Source: Streptomyces rubradiris | Lineage (GTDB): Bacteria > Actinomycetota > Actinomycetes > Streptomycetales > Streptomycetaceae | NCBI RefSeq assembly: GCF_016860525.1 | Contig: NZ_BNEA01000015.1 | Coordinates: 3,224,001 to 3,288,000, forward strand | Direction: 5' to 3' | DNA length: 64,000 nucleotides | Part shown: piece after piece, positions 1 to 8,936 of the stretch | Position numbering within the stretch: the first letter of the stretch is position 1 | How the letters are laid out: every line of letters begins with the position of its first letter | Position numbers and translations under genes: made by a program | The notes under the pieces: generated by a model | What the model was told of the DNA's origin: nothing | Seen by the model: the letters and a program-made list of their open reading frames with translations, nothing else | The model's database searches: none

Positions 1-491
1 CAGACGCCGTCGGCGCCCTGTTCGTACAGCGCGAAGCCGGTGCACGGCCACTCGGCCTCGTAGTCCGCCAGCTCCTCGAAGGCGCGGTCCATCGCGGCCT
101 CGTCGATGCCGTGCGCGACGGTGACGTGCGGGTGGTACGGGAAGAGCAGTTCACGCGCCACCGGTCCGGACGCCTCCCGGATCCGCTGCTGGAGCCGGGT
201 GCACGCCTCGGCGCCCGCCACCACGCGGACGTAGACCACCGGCGACAGCGGGCGGAAGGTGCCGGTGCCGGACAGCCGCATCGGGAACGGCCGGCCCGCC
301 GCGGCGACCTCGGTCAGATGCTTGTCGACCGCGGGCAGGTCGGCCTCGTCCACCTCGGTCGGCGGCAGCAGGGTGACGTGGGTGGGGATGCCATGAGCCG
401 CGGCGTCGCCGAAGCCCGCGCGCCGCTCCTGGAGCAGGCTGCCGTGAGGCTCCGGGACCGCGATCGACACGCCGATCGTTACGGTCCCCAC
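1..491 (-). CDS. 2'-5' RNA ligase family protein (3' end cut by window)
   Basis: About 163 residues are visible and the C-terminus lies outside the window. The protein carries the two HxT motifs of the 2H phosphoesterase/2'-5' RNA ligase superfamily: THVTL about 40 residues in, and HPHVTVAH about 80 residues later. Those two histidines form the catalytic pair in the family, whose members ligate or hydrolyse 2'-5' or cyclic phosphodiester bonds of RNA and nucleotides in the cytoplasm; the substrate here is unknown. A GTG start at 491 is chosen because AGGAG lies five bases upstream. It is transcribed in the same direction as trpS, whose stop is about 150 bases upstream, with a hairpin between them, so co-transcription is uncertain. 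Family assignment is good, exact reaction unknown. Confidence 0.75.
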   Translation of the reverse strand, partial: MGTVTIGVSIAVPEPHGSLLQERRAGFGDAAAHGIPTHVTLLPPTEVDEADLPAVDKHLTEVAAAGRPFPMRLSGTGTFRPLSPVVYVRVVAGAEACTRLQQRIREASGPVARELLFPYHPHVTVAHGIDEAAMDRAFEELADYEAEWPCTGFALYEQGADGV

Positions 492-561
492 GTCGTCTCC
501 TGTCGTCGCGTCTGTCGTCGTCTCGGCCGCCTGGGCCCGGCCGTTGGCATCGACTGTACGG

Positions 562-578
562 CCACGGGTGCCCCGTGG
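562..578 (-). terminator. Short hairpin downstream of trpS
   Basis: Perfect 7-bp arms (CCACGGG / CCCGTGG) with a 3-base loop lie between the trpS stop and the next gene. No U-tract follows. It could terminate or attenuate trpS transcripts. Confidence 0.4.
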
Positions 579-639
579 GCAGGCGCGGCGGAAGTGATGT
601 GCAGCGCTCTGCCCGCGCGGGCCCGTGCGGTCGTACGCC

Positions 640-1653
640 TCAGTGCTTGGCCGGGAGGAAGCCCACGCGGTCGTACGCCTGCGCGAGGGTCTCGGCGGCG
701 ACGGTCCGCGCCTTCTCGGCGCCCTTGGCGAGGATCGAGTCCAGCGTCTCGGCGTCGTCCAGGTACTGGTGGGTGCGCTCGCGGAACGGGGTGACGAAGT
801 CGACCATGACCTCGGCGAGGTCGGTCTTGAGCGCGCCGTACATCTTGCCCTCGTACTCCTGCTCCAGCTCGGCGACGGTCTTGCCGGTGAGCGTGGAGTA
901 GATGGTGAGGAGGTTGGAGACGCCCGGCTTGTTCTCGGCGTCGTAGCGGATCACCGTGTCGGTGTCGGTGACGGCGCTCTTGACCTTCTTGGCCGTGGTC
1001 TTCGGCTCGTCCAGGAGGTTGATCAGGCCCTTCGGCGTGGACGCCGACTTGCTCATCTTGACCGCCGGGTCCTGGAGGTCGTAGATCTTCGCCGTCTCCT
1101 TGAGGATGTACGGCTTCGGGATCGTGAAGGTGTCGCCGTAGCGGCCGTTGAAGCGCTCGGCGAGGTCCCGGGTCAGCTCGATGTGCTGGCGCTGGTCCTC
1201 GCCGACCGGCACCTCGTGGGCCTGGTACAGCAGGATGTCCGCGACCTGGAGGATCGGGTAGGTGAACAGGCCGACGGAGGCCCGGTCGGCGCCCTGCTTG
1301 GCGGACTTGTCCTTGAACTGGGTCATGCGGGAGGCCTCGCCGAAGCCGGTGAGGCAGTTCATGACCCAGGCCAGCTGGGCGTGCTCGGGGACGTGGCTCT
1401 GCACGAAGAGGGTGCAGCGGTCGGGGTCCAGACCGGCGGCCAGCAGCTGGGCCGCGGCCAGGCGGGTGTTGGCACGCAGTTCCGCCGGGTCCTGCGGGAC
1501 CGTGATCGCGTGCAGGTCGACCACCATGTAGAAGGCGTCGTGGGACTCCTGGAGGGCCACCCACTGGCGGACGGCGCCGAGGTAGTTGCCGAGGTGGAAC
1601 GAGCCGGCGGTGGGCTGAATACCGGAGAGCACGCGAGGTCGGTCTGAAGCCAT
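640..1653 (-). CDS. trpS: Tryptophanyl-tRNA synthetase
   Basis: This class I aminoacyl-tRNA synthetase charges tRNA-Trp with tryptophan using ATP. The 337-residue protein has the HIGH-like signature SFHLGN near residue 22 and a perfect KMSKS loop followed by ASTPKG, together with the TrpRS motifs [12 protein letters not shown] and [16 protein letters not shown]. The length is normal for bacterial TrpRS. The start at MASDRP matches the orthologue start I remember from S. coelicolor; an ATG three codons upstream (1662) is also possible and neither has a clear Shine-Dalgarno. Streptomyces often carry two trpS genes, one of which confers indolmycin resistance; sequence inspection alone does not tell me which this is. 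Confidence 0.95.
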   Translation of the reverse strand: MASDRPRVLSGIQPTAGSFHLGNYLGAVRQWVALQESHDAFYMVVDLHAITVPQDPAELRANTRLAAAQLLAAGLDPDRCTLFVQSHVPEHAQLAWVMNCLTGFGEASRMTQFKDKSAKQGADRASVGLFTYPILQVADILLYQAHEVPVGEDQRQHIELTRDLAERFNGRYGDTFTIPKPYILKETAKIYDLQDPAVKMSKSASTPKGLINLLDEPKTTAKKVKSAVTDTDTVIRYDAENKPGVSNLLTIYSTLTGKTVAELEQEYEGKMYGALKTDLAEVMVDFVTPFRERTHQYLDDAETLDSILAKGAEKARTVAAETLAQAYDRVGFLPAKH

Positions 1654-1693
1654 ACCCCTCATTGTCGCAGAGAGACGGGGTGGTTCGGTGTGT

Positions 1694-1752
1694 GGGGAAC
1701 TGCGGGCCGGTGGGGGCCGGTCGCGCAGTTCCCCGCGCCCCTTTCAGGGGCG
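1694..1752. repeat. Streptomyces-type intergenic repeat with two hairpins
   Basis: The unit GGGGAACTGCG ... CGCAGTTCCCC forms 11-bp arms and is followed by a CGCCCC/GGGGCG hairpin. Units of this kind (GGGGAACTGCG plus GCGCCCCTTTCAGGGGCG) are, from memory, dispersed in many Streptomyces intergenic regions. Here it sits immediately after the glyA stop and probably serves as its terminator. Confidence 0.6.
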
Positions 1753-1754
1753 GT

Positions 1755-3209
1755 TCAGCCGAGGTCTACTTCCGGGTAGAGGGGGAAGCCCGCCACCAGG
1801 TCCGTGGCGCGGCGGGCGATCTCGTCGGCGACCTTCTCGTCCAGGACGTGGCTCGCCTTGGAGGGGGCGCCGGACTTGGTGGTGCCCGGCTCGGTGGTGG
1901 TCAGGACGCGGTCGATGAGGGCCGCGACCTCGTCCATCTCGGCCGTGCCGAGGCCGCGGGTGGTCAGCGCGGGGGTGCCGACGCGGATGCCGGAGGTGTA
2001 CCAGGCGCCGTTCGGGTCGGCCGGGATGGCGTTGCGGTTGGTGACGATGCCCGAGTCGAGCAGGGCGGCCTCGGCCTGGCGGCCGGTGAGGCCGTAGGAG
2101 GTGGCGACGTCGATCAGGTTGAGGTGGTTGTCGGTGCCGCCGGTGACGAGGGTGGCGCCGCGCCGCGTCAGGCCCTCGGCGAGGGCGCGGGAGTTGTCCA
2201 CGATGCGCCGGGCGTAGTCCCGGAAGGCGGGCTGCCGGGCCTCGGCGAGGGCGACGGCCTTGGCGGCCATGACGTGCGGGAGCGGGCCGCCGAGGACCAT
2301 CGGGCAGCCGCGGTCCACCTGGTCCTTGAGGGAGTCGTCGCACAGCACCATGCCGCCGCGCGGGCCGCGCAGCGACTTGTGGGTGGTGGTGGTGACGATC
2401 TGGGCGTGCGGGACCGGGTCGAAGTCGCCGGTGAGCACCTTGCCGGCGACCAGTCCGGCGAAGTGGGCCATGTCGACCATGAGGGTGGCGCCGACCTCGT
2501 CGGCGATCTCCCGCATGATCCGGAAGTTCACCAGCCGGGGGTACGCGGAGTAGCCCGCGACGATGATCAGCGGCTTGAACTCGCGGGCTTGGGCGCGCAG
2601 GGCGTCGTAGTCGATCAGGCCGGTGGCCGGGTCGGTGCCGTAGGAGCGCTGGTCGAACATCTTGCCGGAGATGTTCGGGCGGAAGCCGTGGGTGAGGTGG
2701 CCGCCGGCGTCCAGGGACATGCCGAGCATGCGCTGGTTGCCGAAGGCCTGGCGCAGCTCGGCCCAGTCGGCGTCGGTGAGGTCGTTGACCTGGCGGGCGC
2801 CGGCCTTCTCCAGGAAGGGCACCTCGACGCGGTCGGCGAGGACGGCCCAGAAGGCGACGAGGTTGGCGTCGATGCCGGAGTGCGGCTGGACGTAGGCGTG
2901 GCGGGCGCCGAAGAGTTCGCGGGCGTGTTCGGCGGCGAGGGCCTCGACGGTGTCGACGTTGCGGCAGCCGGCGTAGAAGCGGCGGCCGATGGTGCCCTCG
3001 GCGTACTTGTCGCTGAACCAGTTCCCCATCGCGAGCAGGGTCGCCGGGGAGGCGTAGTTCTCGGACGCGATCAGCTTGAGCATCCCGCGCTGGTCGGCGA
3101 CCTCCTGGCCGATGGCGTCGGCGACGCGCGGCTCCACGGCGCGGATGACGTCGAGGGCCGCGCGGAAGGCGGTGGACTCGGTGGAGAGGGGGGCGGCGTT
3201 CTCGGGCAT
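1755..3209 (-). CDS. glyA: Serine hydroxymethyltransferase
   Basis: This PLP enzyme interconverts serine plus tetrahydrofolate with glycine plus methylene-THF, feeding one-carbon units to FolD, PurN and PurH, which are encoded 22-26 kb away in the same window. The 484-residue protein shows the SHMT signatures LIASENYAS near residue 47, [23 protein letters not shown], and the PLP-lysine motif [14 protein letters not shown]. It is longer than the usual 415-430 residues because of insertions in the first half (around residues 110-165), which is typical of this actinobacterial GlyA type. ATG at 3209 has GGAGG seven bases upstream. It is divergent from rocD. Confidence 0.95.
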   Translation of the reverse strand: MPENAAPLSTESTAFRAALDVIRAVEPRVADAIGQEVADQRGMLKLIASENYASPATLLAMGNWFSDKYAEGTIGRRFYAGCRNVDTVEALAAEHARELFGARHAYVQPHSGIDANLVAFWAVLADRVEVPFLEKAGARQVNDLTDADWAELRQAFGNQRMLGMSLDAGGHLTHGFRPNISGKMFDQRSYGTDPATGLIDYDALRAQAREFKPLIIVAGYSAYPRLVNFRIMREIADEVGATLMVDMAHFAGLVAGKVLTGDFDPVPHAQIVTTTTHKSLRGPRGGMVLCDDSLKDQVDRGCPMVLGGPLPHVMAAKAVALAEARQPAFRDYARRIVDNSRALAEGLTRRGATLVTGGTDNHLNLIDVATSYGLTGRQAEAALLDSGIVTNRNAIPADPNGAWYTSGIRVGTPALTTRGLGTAEMDEVAALIDRVLTTTEPGTTKSGAPSKASHVLDEKVADEIARRATDLVAGFPLYPEVDLG

Positions 3210-3430
3210 GGGGACCTCCGGACGGTGTGCGTACAGCGTTCACGTTCGGCCCAGGCGCACGGCACTCTTACCGCTCGGGCCGCTCCCTGATGGTCTGTCC
3301 CATCCCAGCGCGCCAGTCACGGCCCGGGTGTCAGCCTACCGGGCGCGCCGGGCGGAAGATCCCGCGTCCACCATGCGAGCGGGGTTAAGAAGGAGGACAT
3401 CGCCGTATCCGGGCCGAGCCGGGAGTGTCC

Positions 3431-4642
3431 GTGACCGCTGCCGAAGAAGACCTCATCGCCCTCGCCGACGCGCACTGCGCGCCCACCTACGCGCCGCTGC
3501 CGGTGGTGCTCGCCACCGGTGCGGGGGCGTGGCTGACGGATGTGTCGGGGCGGCGGTACCTGGACCTGCTGGCCGGTTACTCGGCGCTGAACTTCGGGCA
3601 CGGCCATCCCCGGCTGGTGGAGGCGGCCCGGCGGCAGCTGGAGCGGCTGACGCTGACCTCCCGCGCCTTCCACCACGACCGGTTCGCGGCGTTCTGCGCG
3701 GAGCTGGCGGAGCTGTGCGGGATGGAGATGGTGCTGCCGGCGAACACCGGCGCGGAGGCGGTGGAGGGCGCGGTCAAGACGGCCCGGAAGTGGGGCTACC
3801 GGGTGAAGGGGGTGCCCGCGGAGATGGCGAAGATCGTCGTGGCGGGCGGCAACTTCCACGGCCGCACGACGACCGTCATCAGCTTCTCCACGGATCCCGA
3901 AGCGCGGGCGGACTTCGGGCCGTACACGCCGGGGTTCGAGATCGTGCCGTACGGCGACCTGACCGCGCTGCGGGGGGCGCTGACGGAGAACACGGTGGCG
4001 GTGCTGCTGGAGCCGGTGCAGGGCGAGTCGGGGGTGATCGTGCCGCCGGCCGGTTATCTGGCGGGGGTGCGGGAGCTGACCCGGGAGCGGAACGTGCTCT
4101 TCGTCGCCGACGAGGTCCAGTCGGGGCTGGGCCGGACCGGGCGGACCTTCGCGTGCGAGAACGAGGGGGTCGTGCCGGATGTGTACGTGCTGGGCAAGGC
4201 GCTGGGCGGCGGGATCGTGCCGGTGTCGGCGGTGGTGTCGAGCGCGGCGGTGCTCGGGGTGTTCCGGCCGGGTGAGCACGGGTCGACGTTCGGCGGGAAT
4301 CCGCTGGCCTGCGCGGTGGCGCTGGAGGTGATCGCGATGCTGCGGACCGGGGAGTACCAGGAGCGGGCGGCCCGGCTGGGCGAGCGGCTGCACCGGCTGC
4401 TGGGCGAGCTGGCCGGGACGGGCCGGGTGACGGCGGTGCGCGGGCGGGGGCTGTGGGCCGGGGTGGACGTCGCCCCCGCGGTGGGTACCGGGCGGGAGGT
4501 CGCCGAGCGGCTGCTGGCCCGTGGGGTCCTGGTCAAGGAGACCCACGGGGCGACGATCCGGATCGCTCCGCCGCTGGTGATCGGCGAGGAGGATCTGGAC
4601 TGGGGCGTCGAGCAGTTGCGGGCGGTGCTGCTCGGGGCCTGA
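3431..4642 (+). CDS. rocD: Ornithine aminotransferase
   Basis: This class III PLP-dependent aminotransferase converts ornithine and 2-oxoglutarate to glutamate semialdehyde and glutamate, linking arginine and proline metabolism. Diagnostic features include ALNFGHGHPRL, NTGAEAVEGAVKTARKWGY, EPVQGESGVIVPP, FVADEVQSGLGRTG and the PLP lysine in LGKALGGG. At 403 residues it is full length. GTG at 3431 is preferred because GGGAG lies exactly five bases upstream; a GTG six bases earlier (3425) would overlap that ribosome-binding site. The stop TGA abuts the stop of the convergent downstream gene (TGATCA), leaving no intergenic DNA. Confidence 0.92.
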   Translation: MTAAEEDLIALADAHCAPTYAPLPVVLATGAGAWLTDVSGRRYLDLLAGYSALNFGHGHPRLVEAARRQLERLTLTSRAFHHDRFAAFCAELAELCGMEMVLPANTGAEAVEGAVKTARKWGYRVKGVPAEMAKIVVAGGNFHGRTTTVISFSTDPEARADFGPYTPGFEIVPYGDLTALRGALTENTVAVLLEPVQGESGVIVPPAGYLAGVRELTRERNVLFVADEVQSGLGRTGRTFACENEGVVPDVYVLGKALGGGIVPVSAVVSSAAVLGVFRPGEHGSTFGGNPLACAVALEVIAMLRTGEYQERAARLGERLHRLLGELAGTGRVTAVRGRGLWAGVDVAPAVGTGREVAERLLARGVLVKETHGATIRIAPPLVIGEEDLDWGVEQLRAVLLGA

Positions 4643-5104
4643 TCAGCGCACCGGGAGGTCGGTGCCGTGCTCGCCGGCGGGCCGGGGTCCGAAGACGCGC
4701 CGGTCGGATTCCTCGATGGCCACGTCGTCGATGCTCGCCTCGCGGCGGCGCATCAGGCCGTACTCGTCGAACTCCCACAGTTCGTTGCCGTAGGAGCGCC
4801 ACCACTGGCCGTCGGTGTCGCGGCACTCGTACTGGAAGCGGACGGCGATGCGGTTCTCGTGGAAGCTCCACAGGCTTTTGCGCAGCGCGTAGTCCAGTTC
4901 GCGGCGCCACTTCTCGGTGAGGAAGGCGACGATCTCCTCGCGGCCGGTGAGGAACCGGTCGCGGTTGCGCCAGACGGAGTCCTCGGTGTAGGCGAGGGCC
5001 ACCCGGTGGGGGTCGCGGGTGTTCCAGGCGTCCTCGGCGGCCTGGACCTTCTGCCGGGCGGTTTCCAGGGTGAACGGCGGGTGGGGCGGGCGGGATTCGG
5101 GCAC
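4643..5104 (-). CDS. NTF2-like (DUF1348/SnoaL-fold) protein
   Basis: The 153-residue protein has the pattern of the DUF1348 branch of the nuclear transport factor 2 fold: [26 protein letters not shown], then [16 protein letters not shown], then a Trp-rich region ([20 protein letters not shown]). The cone-shaped fold binds small hydrophobic ligands, but no reaction is established for this branch. The GTG start at 5104 has AAGGAG about six bases upstream. The gene diverges from a TetR regulator, and both promoters face two copies of a 16-bp palindrome, so it is probably the regulator's target. The pairing suggests inducible handling of a small molecule, which is an inference. Confidence 0.85.
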   Translation of the reverse strand: MPESRPPHPPFTLETARQKVQAAEDAWNTRDPHRVALAYTEDSVWRNRDRFLTGREEIVAFLTEKWRRELDYALRKSLWSFHENRIAVRFQYECRDTDGQWWRSYGNELWEFDEYGLMRRREASIDDVAIEESDRRVFGPRPAGEHGTDLPVR

Positions 5105-5130
5105 GGTGGTCTCCTTGTGGCGAGCCAGTC

Positions 5131-5181
5131 GAGAACGGTCGTTCTCCAGCGCTGCGGCTAAGGTAGAGAACGGCCGTTCTC
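5131..5181. promoter_or_regulatory. Paired TetR-type operators
   Basis: GAGAACGGTCGTTCTC (5131-5146) and GAGAACGGCCGTTCTC (5166-5181) lie 35 bp apart, centre to centre, between the divergent NTF2-like and TetR genes. The second is a perfect 16-bp palindrome and the first has one central mismatch pair. The pattern AGAACG-NN-CGTTCT is typical of TetR-family operators and overlaps the expected promoters of both genes. Confidence 0.8.
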
Positions 5182-5206
5182 GACGTCAAGGAGATGAGGA
5201 GCCCGG

Positions 5207-5779
5207 ATGCCCGCCCCCGCCACCGAGGAACGCGACCGCCTGGACCGCGAGAGCCTGCTGGACACCGCCGAGACGCTCTTCTACGCGCACGGCATCCAGG
5301 CGGTCGGCATGGACCGGGTCCGGGAGGCGTCCGGGCTGCCCCTGAAGCGCATCTACCGGCTGTTCGCGACCAAGGAGGACCTGGTCGTCGCCGTGCTCCG
5401 GCGGCGCGACCGGCGCTGGCGGGAGAGCCTGGCCGCGCACGTGGAGCGCGTCGCCGACCCGCGCGAGAGGGTGCTGGCGGTCTTCGACTGGCTCGCCGCG
5501 TGGTTCGCCGAGCCCGGCTTCCGCGGCTGTGCCTGGATCAACGCCCACGGAGAACTGGGCGCGACCTCGGAGGCGGTCCTGCGGGAGGTGCGCGCCCACA
5601 AGCGCGCCTTCCACGGCCAACTGGCGTCCTGGGTCCGGGCCACGGGGCTCCCGCTCACCGAACCCGTCTGCCTCCTGGCCGAGGGAGCCATCGTCACGGC
5701 GGGCATCACGGGCGACCCGTCGGCGGCGGGGCACGCGCGGAGGACGGTGGAGGCGCTGCTCGGGGGCGCGGGCGCCTAG
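5207..5779 (+). CDS. TetR family transcriptional regulator
   Basis: The 190-residue protein has an N-terminal TetR_N helix-turn-helix (LLDTAETLFYAHGIQAVGMDRVREASGLPLKRIYRLFATKEDLV, residues about 14-58) and an all-helical ligand-binding C-terminus with an FRGCAWINAHGELG segment seen in TetR proteins of this subgroup. ATG at 5207 has GAGGAG six bases upstream. It probably represses itself and the divergent NTF2-like gene through the two palindromes in the shared promoter. Its stop codon TAG overlaps the stop of the convergent downstream gene (CTAG shared). The ligand cannot be predicted. Confidence 0.9.
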   Translation: MPAPATEERDRLDRESLLDTAETLFYAHGIQAVGMDRVREASGLPLKRIYRLFATKEDLVVAVLRRRDRRWRESLAAHVERVADPRERVLAVFDWLAAWFAEPGFRGCAWINAHGELGATSEAVLREVRAHKRAFHGQLASWVRATGLPLTEPVCLLAEGAIVTAGITGDPSAAGHARRTVEALLGGAGA

Positions 5780-6960
5780 AGGATCACGTGCGGCAGGAAG
5801 CGGGCGTACTCGTCGGTGATCAGGCCGGTGGATTCGCGGATGCCGAGGCCCGCCGGTTCACCGGCGACGACCCAGGTGCCGAGGACGACGTGGTTGCCGT
5901 CGAAGGCGGGCAGGGGGGACAACTGCTGGTAGCAGCAGGGGTCCTCGCGGAGGGCCGGCGGGGTGCCGGGCTCGTGGACCGTGATGCCCGCGCCCTCGCG
6001 GCCCAGCAGGGGCTTCGCCACGTAGCCGGTGGTGGTGGCCAGGTCGCGGGGGCCGTCGAGGTAGGCGGGCAGGAGGCTGGGGTGGCCGGGGTACAGCTCC
6101 CAGAGGATCGCCAGCAGGGCCTTGTTGCTCAGCAGCATCTTCCAGGCGGGCTCGATCCACAGGGTGCTGCCGGTGCCGCCGCCGTTGTCCAGGGTGTCCA
6201 GGACCTGGGGACCGAAGGCGTCCGTGGTGAGCCACTCCCAGGGGTAGAGCTTGAAGATGCCCCGGATGAAGCGGAGCCGGTTGTCCACGAAGCGGCCGGA
6301 GAGGGAGTCCCAGCCGATCTCCTCCATGGCCAGCCAGTCGGTGGCGAGGCCGGCCTGCTCCGCCGTCTCCTTCAGATAGGCCACCGTCATCAGGTCCTCG
6401 CCGAGTTCGTCGGCGGCGGAGTGCGCGAAGTGCAGCGGGGCGCCGGGCGGCAGCAGCGCGGCCTGGGCGCGCCAGGCGTCCACCAGCCGTTCGTGCAGGG
6501 AGTTCCACTGGTCGGCGCCGGGAAAACGTTCCTCCATCCAGAACCACTGCGGGGAGGCCGCCTCCACCAGCGAGGTGGGCGTGTCGGCGTTGTACTCCAG
6601 CAGCTTCGCCGGGCCGGTGCCGTCGTAGCGCAGGTCGAAACGGCCGTAGAGGGACGGCAGTTCGGCCCGGCGGCGCCAGGACTCGGTGACCGCGGCGGCC
6701 ACCCGCGCGTCGGTGATGCCGAGGTCGGCCAGCCGGTCCTCCGCCACGATGTGGTCCGCCGCCGCGAGGCACATGCGGTGCAGTTCCGCGACGGTCTCCT
6801 CCAGCGCCTCGACCTCCTCCAGGGAGAAGACGTAGTAGGCGCTCTCGTCCCAGTACGGCCGCAGGGAGTCGTCGGGGTGGCGGGTGAGGGGGTAGATCAG
6901 GCCCTGGGCCTCGACGGTCTGCTGCCAGCCGGGGCGGGGGGTCGTGGTGCGGCGTTCCAT
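5776..6960 (-). CDS. Glutathionylspermidine synthase-like ATP-grasp protein (YgiC type)
   Basis: The 394-residue protein matches the C-terminal synthetase domain of glutathionylspermidine synthase: RFDLRYDGTGPAKLLEYNADTPTSLVEA is the characteristic central block, followed by WIEPAWKMLLSNKALLAILWELYPGHP and the C-terminal ATP-grasp part AKPLLGREGAGI and VLGTWVVAGEPAGLGIRES. Members join a peptide or amino acid to an amine at ATP cost; the free-standing YgiC type has no proven substrate. ATG at 6960 is chosen because the family homology begins there; further upstream the frame is Arg/Ala-rich shadow of the preceding gene. It follows the lipoprotein gene by 13 bases, echoing the ygiB-ygiC pair of enterobacteria. 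Confidence 0.85.
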   Translation of the reverse strand: MERRTTTPRPGWQQTVEAQGLIYPLTRHPDDSLRPYWDESAYYVFSLEEVEALEETVAELHRMCLAAADHIVAEDRLADLGITDARVAAAVTESWRRRAELPSLYGRFDLRYDGTGPAKLLEYNADTPTSLVEAASPQWFWMEERFPGADQWNSLHERLVDAWRAQAALLPPGAPLHFAHSAADELGEDLMTVAYLKETAEQAGLATDWLAMEEIGWDSLSGRFVDNRLRFIRGIFKLYPWEWLTTDAFGPQVLDTLDNGGGTGSTLWIEPAWKMLLSNKALLAILWELYPGHPSLLPAYLDGPRDLATTTGYVAKPLLGREGAGITVHEPGTPPALREDPCCYQQLSPLPAFDGNHVVLGTWVVAGEPAGLGIRESTGLITDEYARFLPHVIL

Positions 6961-6973
6961 GCGCGTCGTCCGG

Positions 6974-7411
6974 TCAGCCGCCGGAGCTGCCCGAGCCGCC
7001 GCCGAAGCCGCCGCGGCTGACCCCGCCGTGACTTCCCGCGCTCGTCCCGTCGTTGTACGACGAGCCTCCCGAGCTTCCCGAACCGCCGCCCGATCCACCG
7101 GACTTGGTGAAGGAGCCGCCGTCGACCCAGCCGTTCCTCTCCTTGCCGTCGTAGTACCAGGCGGCGTCGACCGGCCGCTTGGCGCCCTTCTTGACGGGCT
7201 TCTTCCGGCCCGAGGAGGAGACGCCGCTCCCGCTCGCCGTCTTGCAGTCCTTGTCGGAGACGACCTTGTAGCCCTTGGAGACGTCGTAACTGTCGCGGTC
7301 CACACAGCGTTTGTCCGGGTCGGACGAGCAGGCCGTGAGGGCGGCGGCCAGCAGGCCCATGCCGCCCAGGACGACCGTTCCGGAGCGCAGTTGCTTCCGG
7401 TTGTGCGCCAT
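6974..7411 (-). CDS. Gly/Ser-rich lipoprotein (YgiB-like partner)
   Basis: The 145-residue protein begins with a basic N-terminus and a hydrophobic stretch ending in the lipobox LTAC, so it should be exported and lipid-anchored. The mature part contains three further cysteines in the first 40 residues (KRCVDRDSYDV, DKDCK), a WYYDGKERNGWVDGGSF segment, and a Gly/Ser tail ending GGFGGGSGSSGG. Such Gly-rich tails and the aromatic motif are reminiscent of DUF1190/YgiB lipoproteins, which also sit next to YgiC ATP-grasp enzymes. The gene is 13 bases upstream of that ATP-grasp gene on the same strand. The function is unknown; the link to YgiB is by layout and weak similarity only. Confidence 0.75.
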   Translation of the reverse strand: MAHNRKQLRSGTVVLGGMGLLAAALTACSSDPDKRCVDRDSYDVSKGYKVVSDKDCKTASGSGVSSSGRKKPVKKGAKRPVDAAWYYDGKERNGWVDGGSFTKSGGSGGGSGSSGGSSYNDGTSAGSHGGVSRGGFGGGSGSSGG

Positions 7412-7497
7412 GGTGTGTCTCCCCCGTCGGACGGATGTTCGGCGGTCAGCCTAGAGACAGGGCGCGCCCGCGCCCAACCGGGGGTGCCCGCGCCGCC

Positions 7498-8889
7498 CTA
7501 CGGCAGCACCCGGCACAGTGCCTCCAGGGCGCCCGTCCACGCGCTGTCCGACGGGGTGCCGTAGCCGACCACCAGGGCGTCCGAGGGGTCGGCCGGGGCG
7601 TCGGGGTGGCGGTAGTAGGTCAGGCCGTGCAGGGCCAGGCCCTGGAGGTCCGCCGCCTGGACCACCGGCTGTTCCAGGCCCGGCGGAAGCCGCAGCACCG
7701 CGTGCAGTCCGGCCGCGATGCCCGTCACCCGCACCGACGGCGCCCGGTCCGCCACGGCCGCGGCGAGGGCGTCCCGACGGCGCCGGTAGCGCAGGCGGGC
7801 GGAGCGGACGTGCCGGTCGTAGGCGCCGGAGGTGAGGAACTCGGCCAGCGTCAGCTGGTCCAGCGACCCGCAGGTGTCGGTGTGCCCCTTGGCCGCCACC
7901 GCCTCCTCCGCCAGGGCCGGCGGCAGCACCATCCAGCCCAGCCGCAGCCCGGGCGCGAGGGACTTGCTGGCGGTGCCCAGGTAGACCACCCGGTCGGGGT
8001 CCAGTCCCTGGAGGGCGCCGACGGGCTGGCGGTCGTAGCGGAACTCGCCGTCGTAGTCGTCCTCCAGCACCAGTGAGCCGGTGCGCCGCGCCCAGTCCAC
8101 GACGGCGGCCCGCCGGTCGGGGTGCAGCGGGGTGCCCGTCGGGAACTGGTGGGCCGGGGTGAGCAGGACCGCCGCGGCGCCGTCCGGTGCGCGCGGGTCG
8201 GTGCCGAGCGCGTCGTAGGGCAGCGCGGGGGTGGCCAGGCCCGCCGCGCGCAGCAGCCGCCAGTGGACGTCGAGGCCGTAGGACTCCACCGCGACCGTGT
8301 CCGCCCCGCGCGCCCGCAGCATCGCGCCGAGGACCCGCAGGGCGTGCGAGGTACCGGCGGTGATCACGACGGTGTCCGGGGTGGCGCGCACGCCCCGGAC
8401 CCGGGCGAGGTATCCGGCGAGGGCGGTGCGCAGCTCGCGCCGGCCGCGCGGGTCGCCGTAGCCGAGGGCGTCCAAGGGGGCGGTGGCCAGCGCCCGGCGG
8501 GCGGCCTTGAGCCACTCGGCGCGCGGGAACGCGGCGAGGTCGGGGGTGCCGGGGACCAGGCTGTGGGCGGGGCGGCCGGGCTCCCGGCGGCCCGGCCCGG
8601 CCGCGGCGGGCGGCGGGGCCACCACCCGGTCCGCGACCCGGGTACCGGAGCCCTGCCGGGCGGTGAGCCAGCCCTCCGCGACCAGGTCGGCGTACGCCTC
8701 GGCGACGGTGTTGCGGGCGATGCCGAGGTCGGCGGCGAGGGTCCGGGAGGACGGCAGCCGGGTGCCGGGGGCGAGCCGGCCGGTGCGCACCGCGTCCCGC
8801 AGGGCGTCGGTCAGGCCCCGGCGCAGGCCCCCCGCGAGAGCCGGTTCGAGATGCAGGTCGACGCCCAAAGTGGCCCAGGATTCCGCCAT
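7498..8889 (-). CDS. MocR family regulator (GntR HTH fused to aminotransferase domain)
   Basis: The 463-residue protein has a winged GntR-type DNA-binding domain at residues about 15-85 (PSSRTLAADLGIARNTVAEAYADLVAEGWL) followed by a fold-type I aminotransferase-like domain with the PLP lysine in YLGTASKSLAPGLRLGW and the motif LEDDYDGEFRYDRQP. MocR proteins use PLP or a related compound as effector, PdxR being the best known. The gene diverges, across only 47 bases, from a cassette of two carboxymuconolactone-decarboxylase-like genes and a PEP-mutase-like gene, which it very likely controls. It is not obviously linked to vitamin B6 synthesis here. Confidence 0.92.
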   Translation of the reverse strand: MAESWATLGVDLHLEPALAGGLRRGLTDALRDAVRTGRLAPGTRLPSSRTLAADLGIARNTVAEAYADLVAEGWLTARQGSGTRVADRVVAPPPAAAGPGRREPGRPAHSLVPGTPDLAAFPRAEWLKAARRALATAPLDALGYGDPRGRRELRTALAGYLARVRGVRATPDTVVITAGTSHALRVLGAMLRARGADTVAVESYGLDVHWRLLRAAGLATPALPYDALGTDPRAPDGAAAVLLTPAHQFPTGTPLHPDRRAAVVDWARRTGSLVLEDDYDGEFRYDRQPVGALQGLDPDRVVYLGTASKSLAPGLRLGWMVLPPALAEEAVAAKGHTDTCGSLDQLTLAEFLTSGAYDRHVRSARLRYRRRRDALAAAVADRAPSVRVTGIAAGLHAVLRLPPGLEQPVVQAADLQGLALHGLTYYRHPDAPADPSDALVVGYGTPSDSAWTGALEALCRVLP

Positions 8890-8936
8890 GGGAATGGACC
8901 ATACCCCTGGGCTGCCTCGGTTCTAGGGTCGAGGAC
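8890..8936. promoter_or_regulatory. Divergent MocR / CMD-cassette promoter region
   Basis: The 47-base gap contains ATGGACCATACC and, about 20 bases on, GGTTCTAGGGTC. MocR regulators usually bind directly repeated half sites in such gaps. The two elements overlap both starts, so binding could control both directions. No experimental match is claimed. Confidence 0.4.

Noticed and set aside
2128..2136. TTGTCGGTG matching the damage-promoter core
   Set aside because: It lies inside the glyA coding region and no TAnnnT follows at the right distance.
1662..3290. Very long plus-strand open frame opposite glyA, and similar long frames opposite most genes
   Set aside because: These are mirror frames produced by high GC content and third-position bias; they show no protein family motifs and repetitive Gly/Val/Arg composition.
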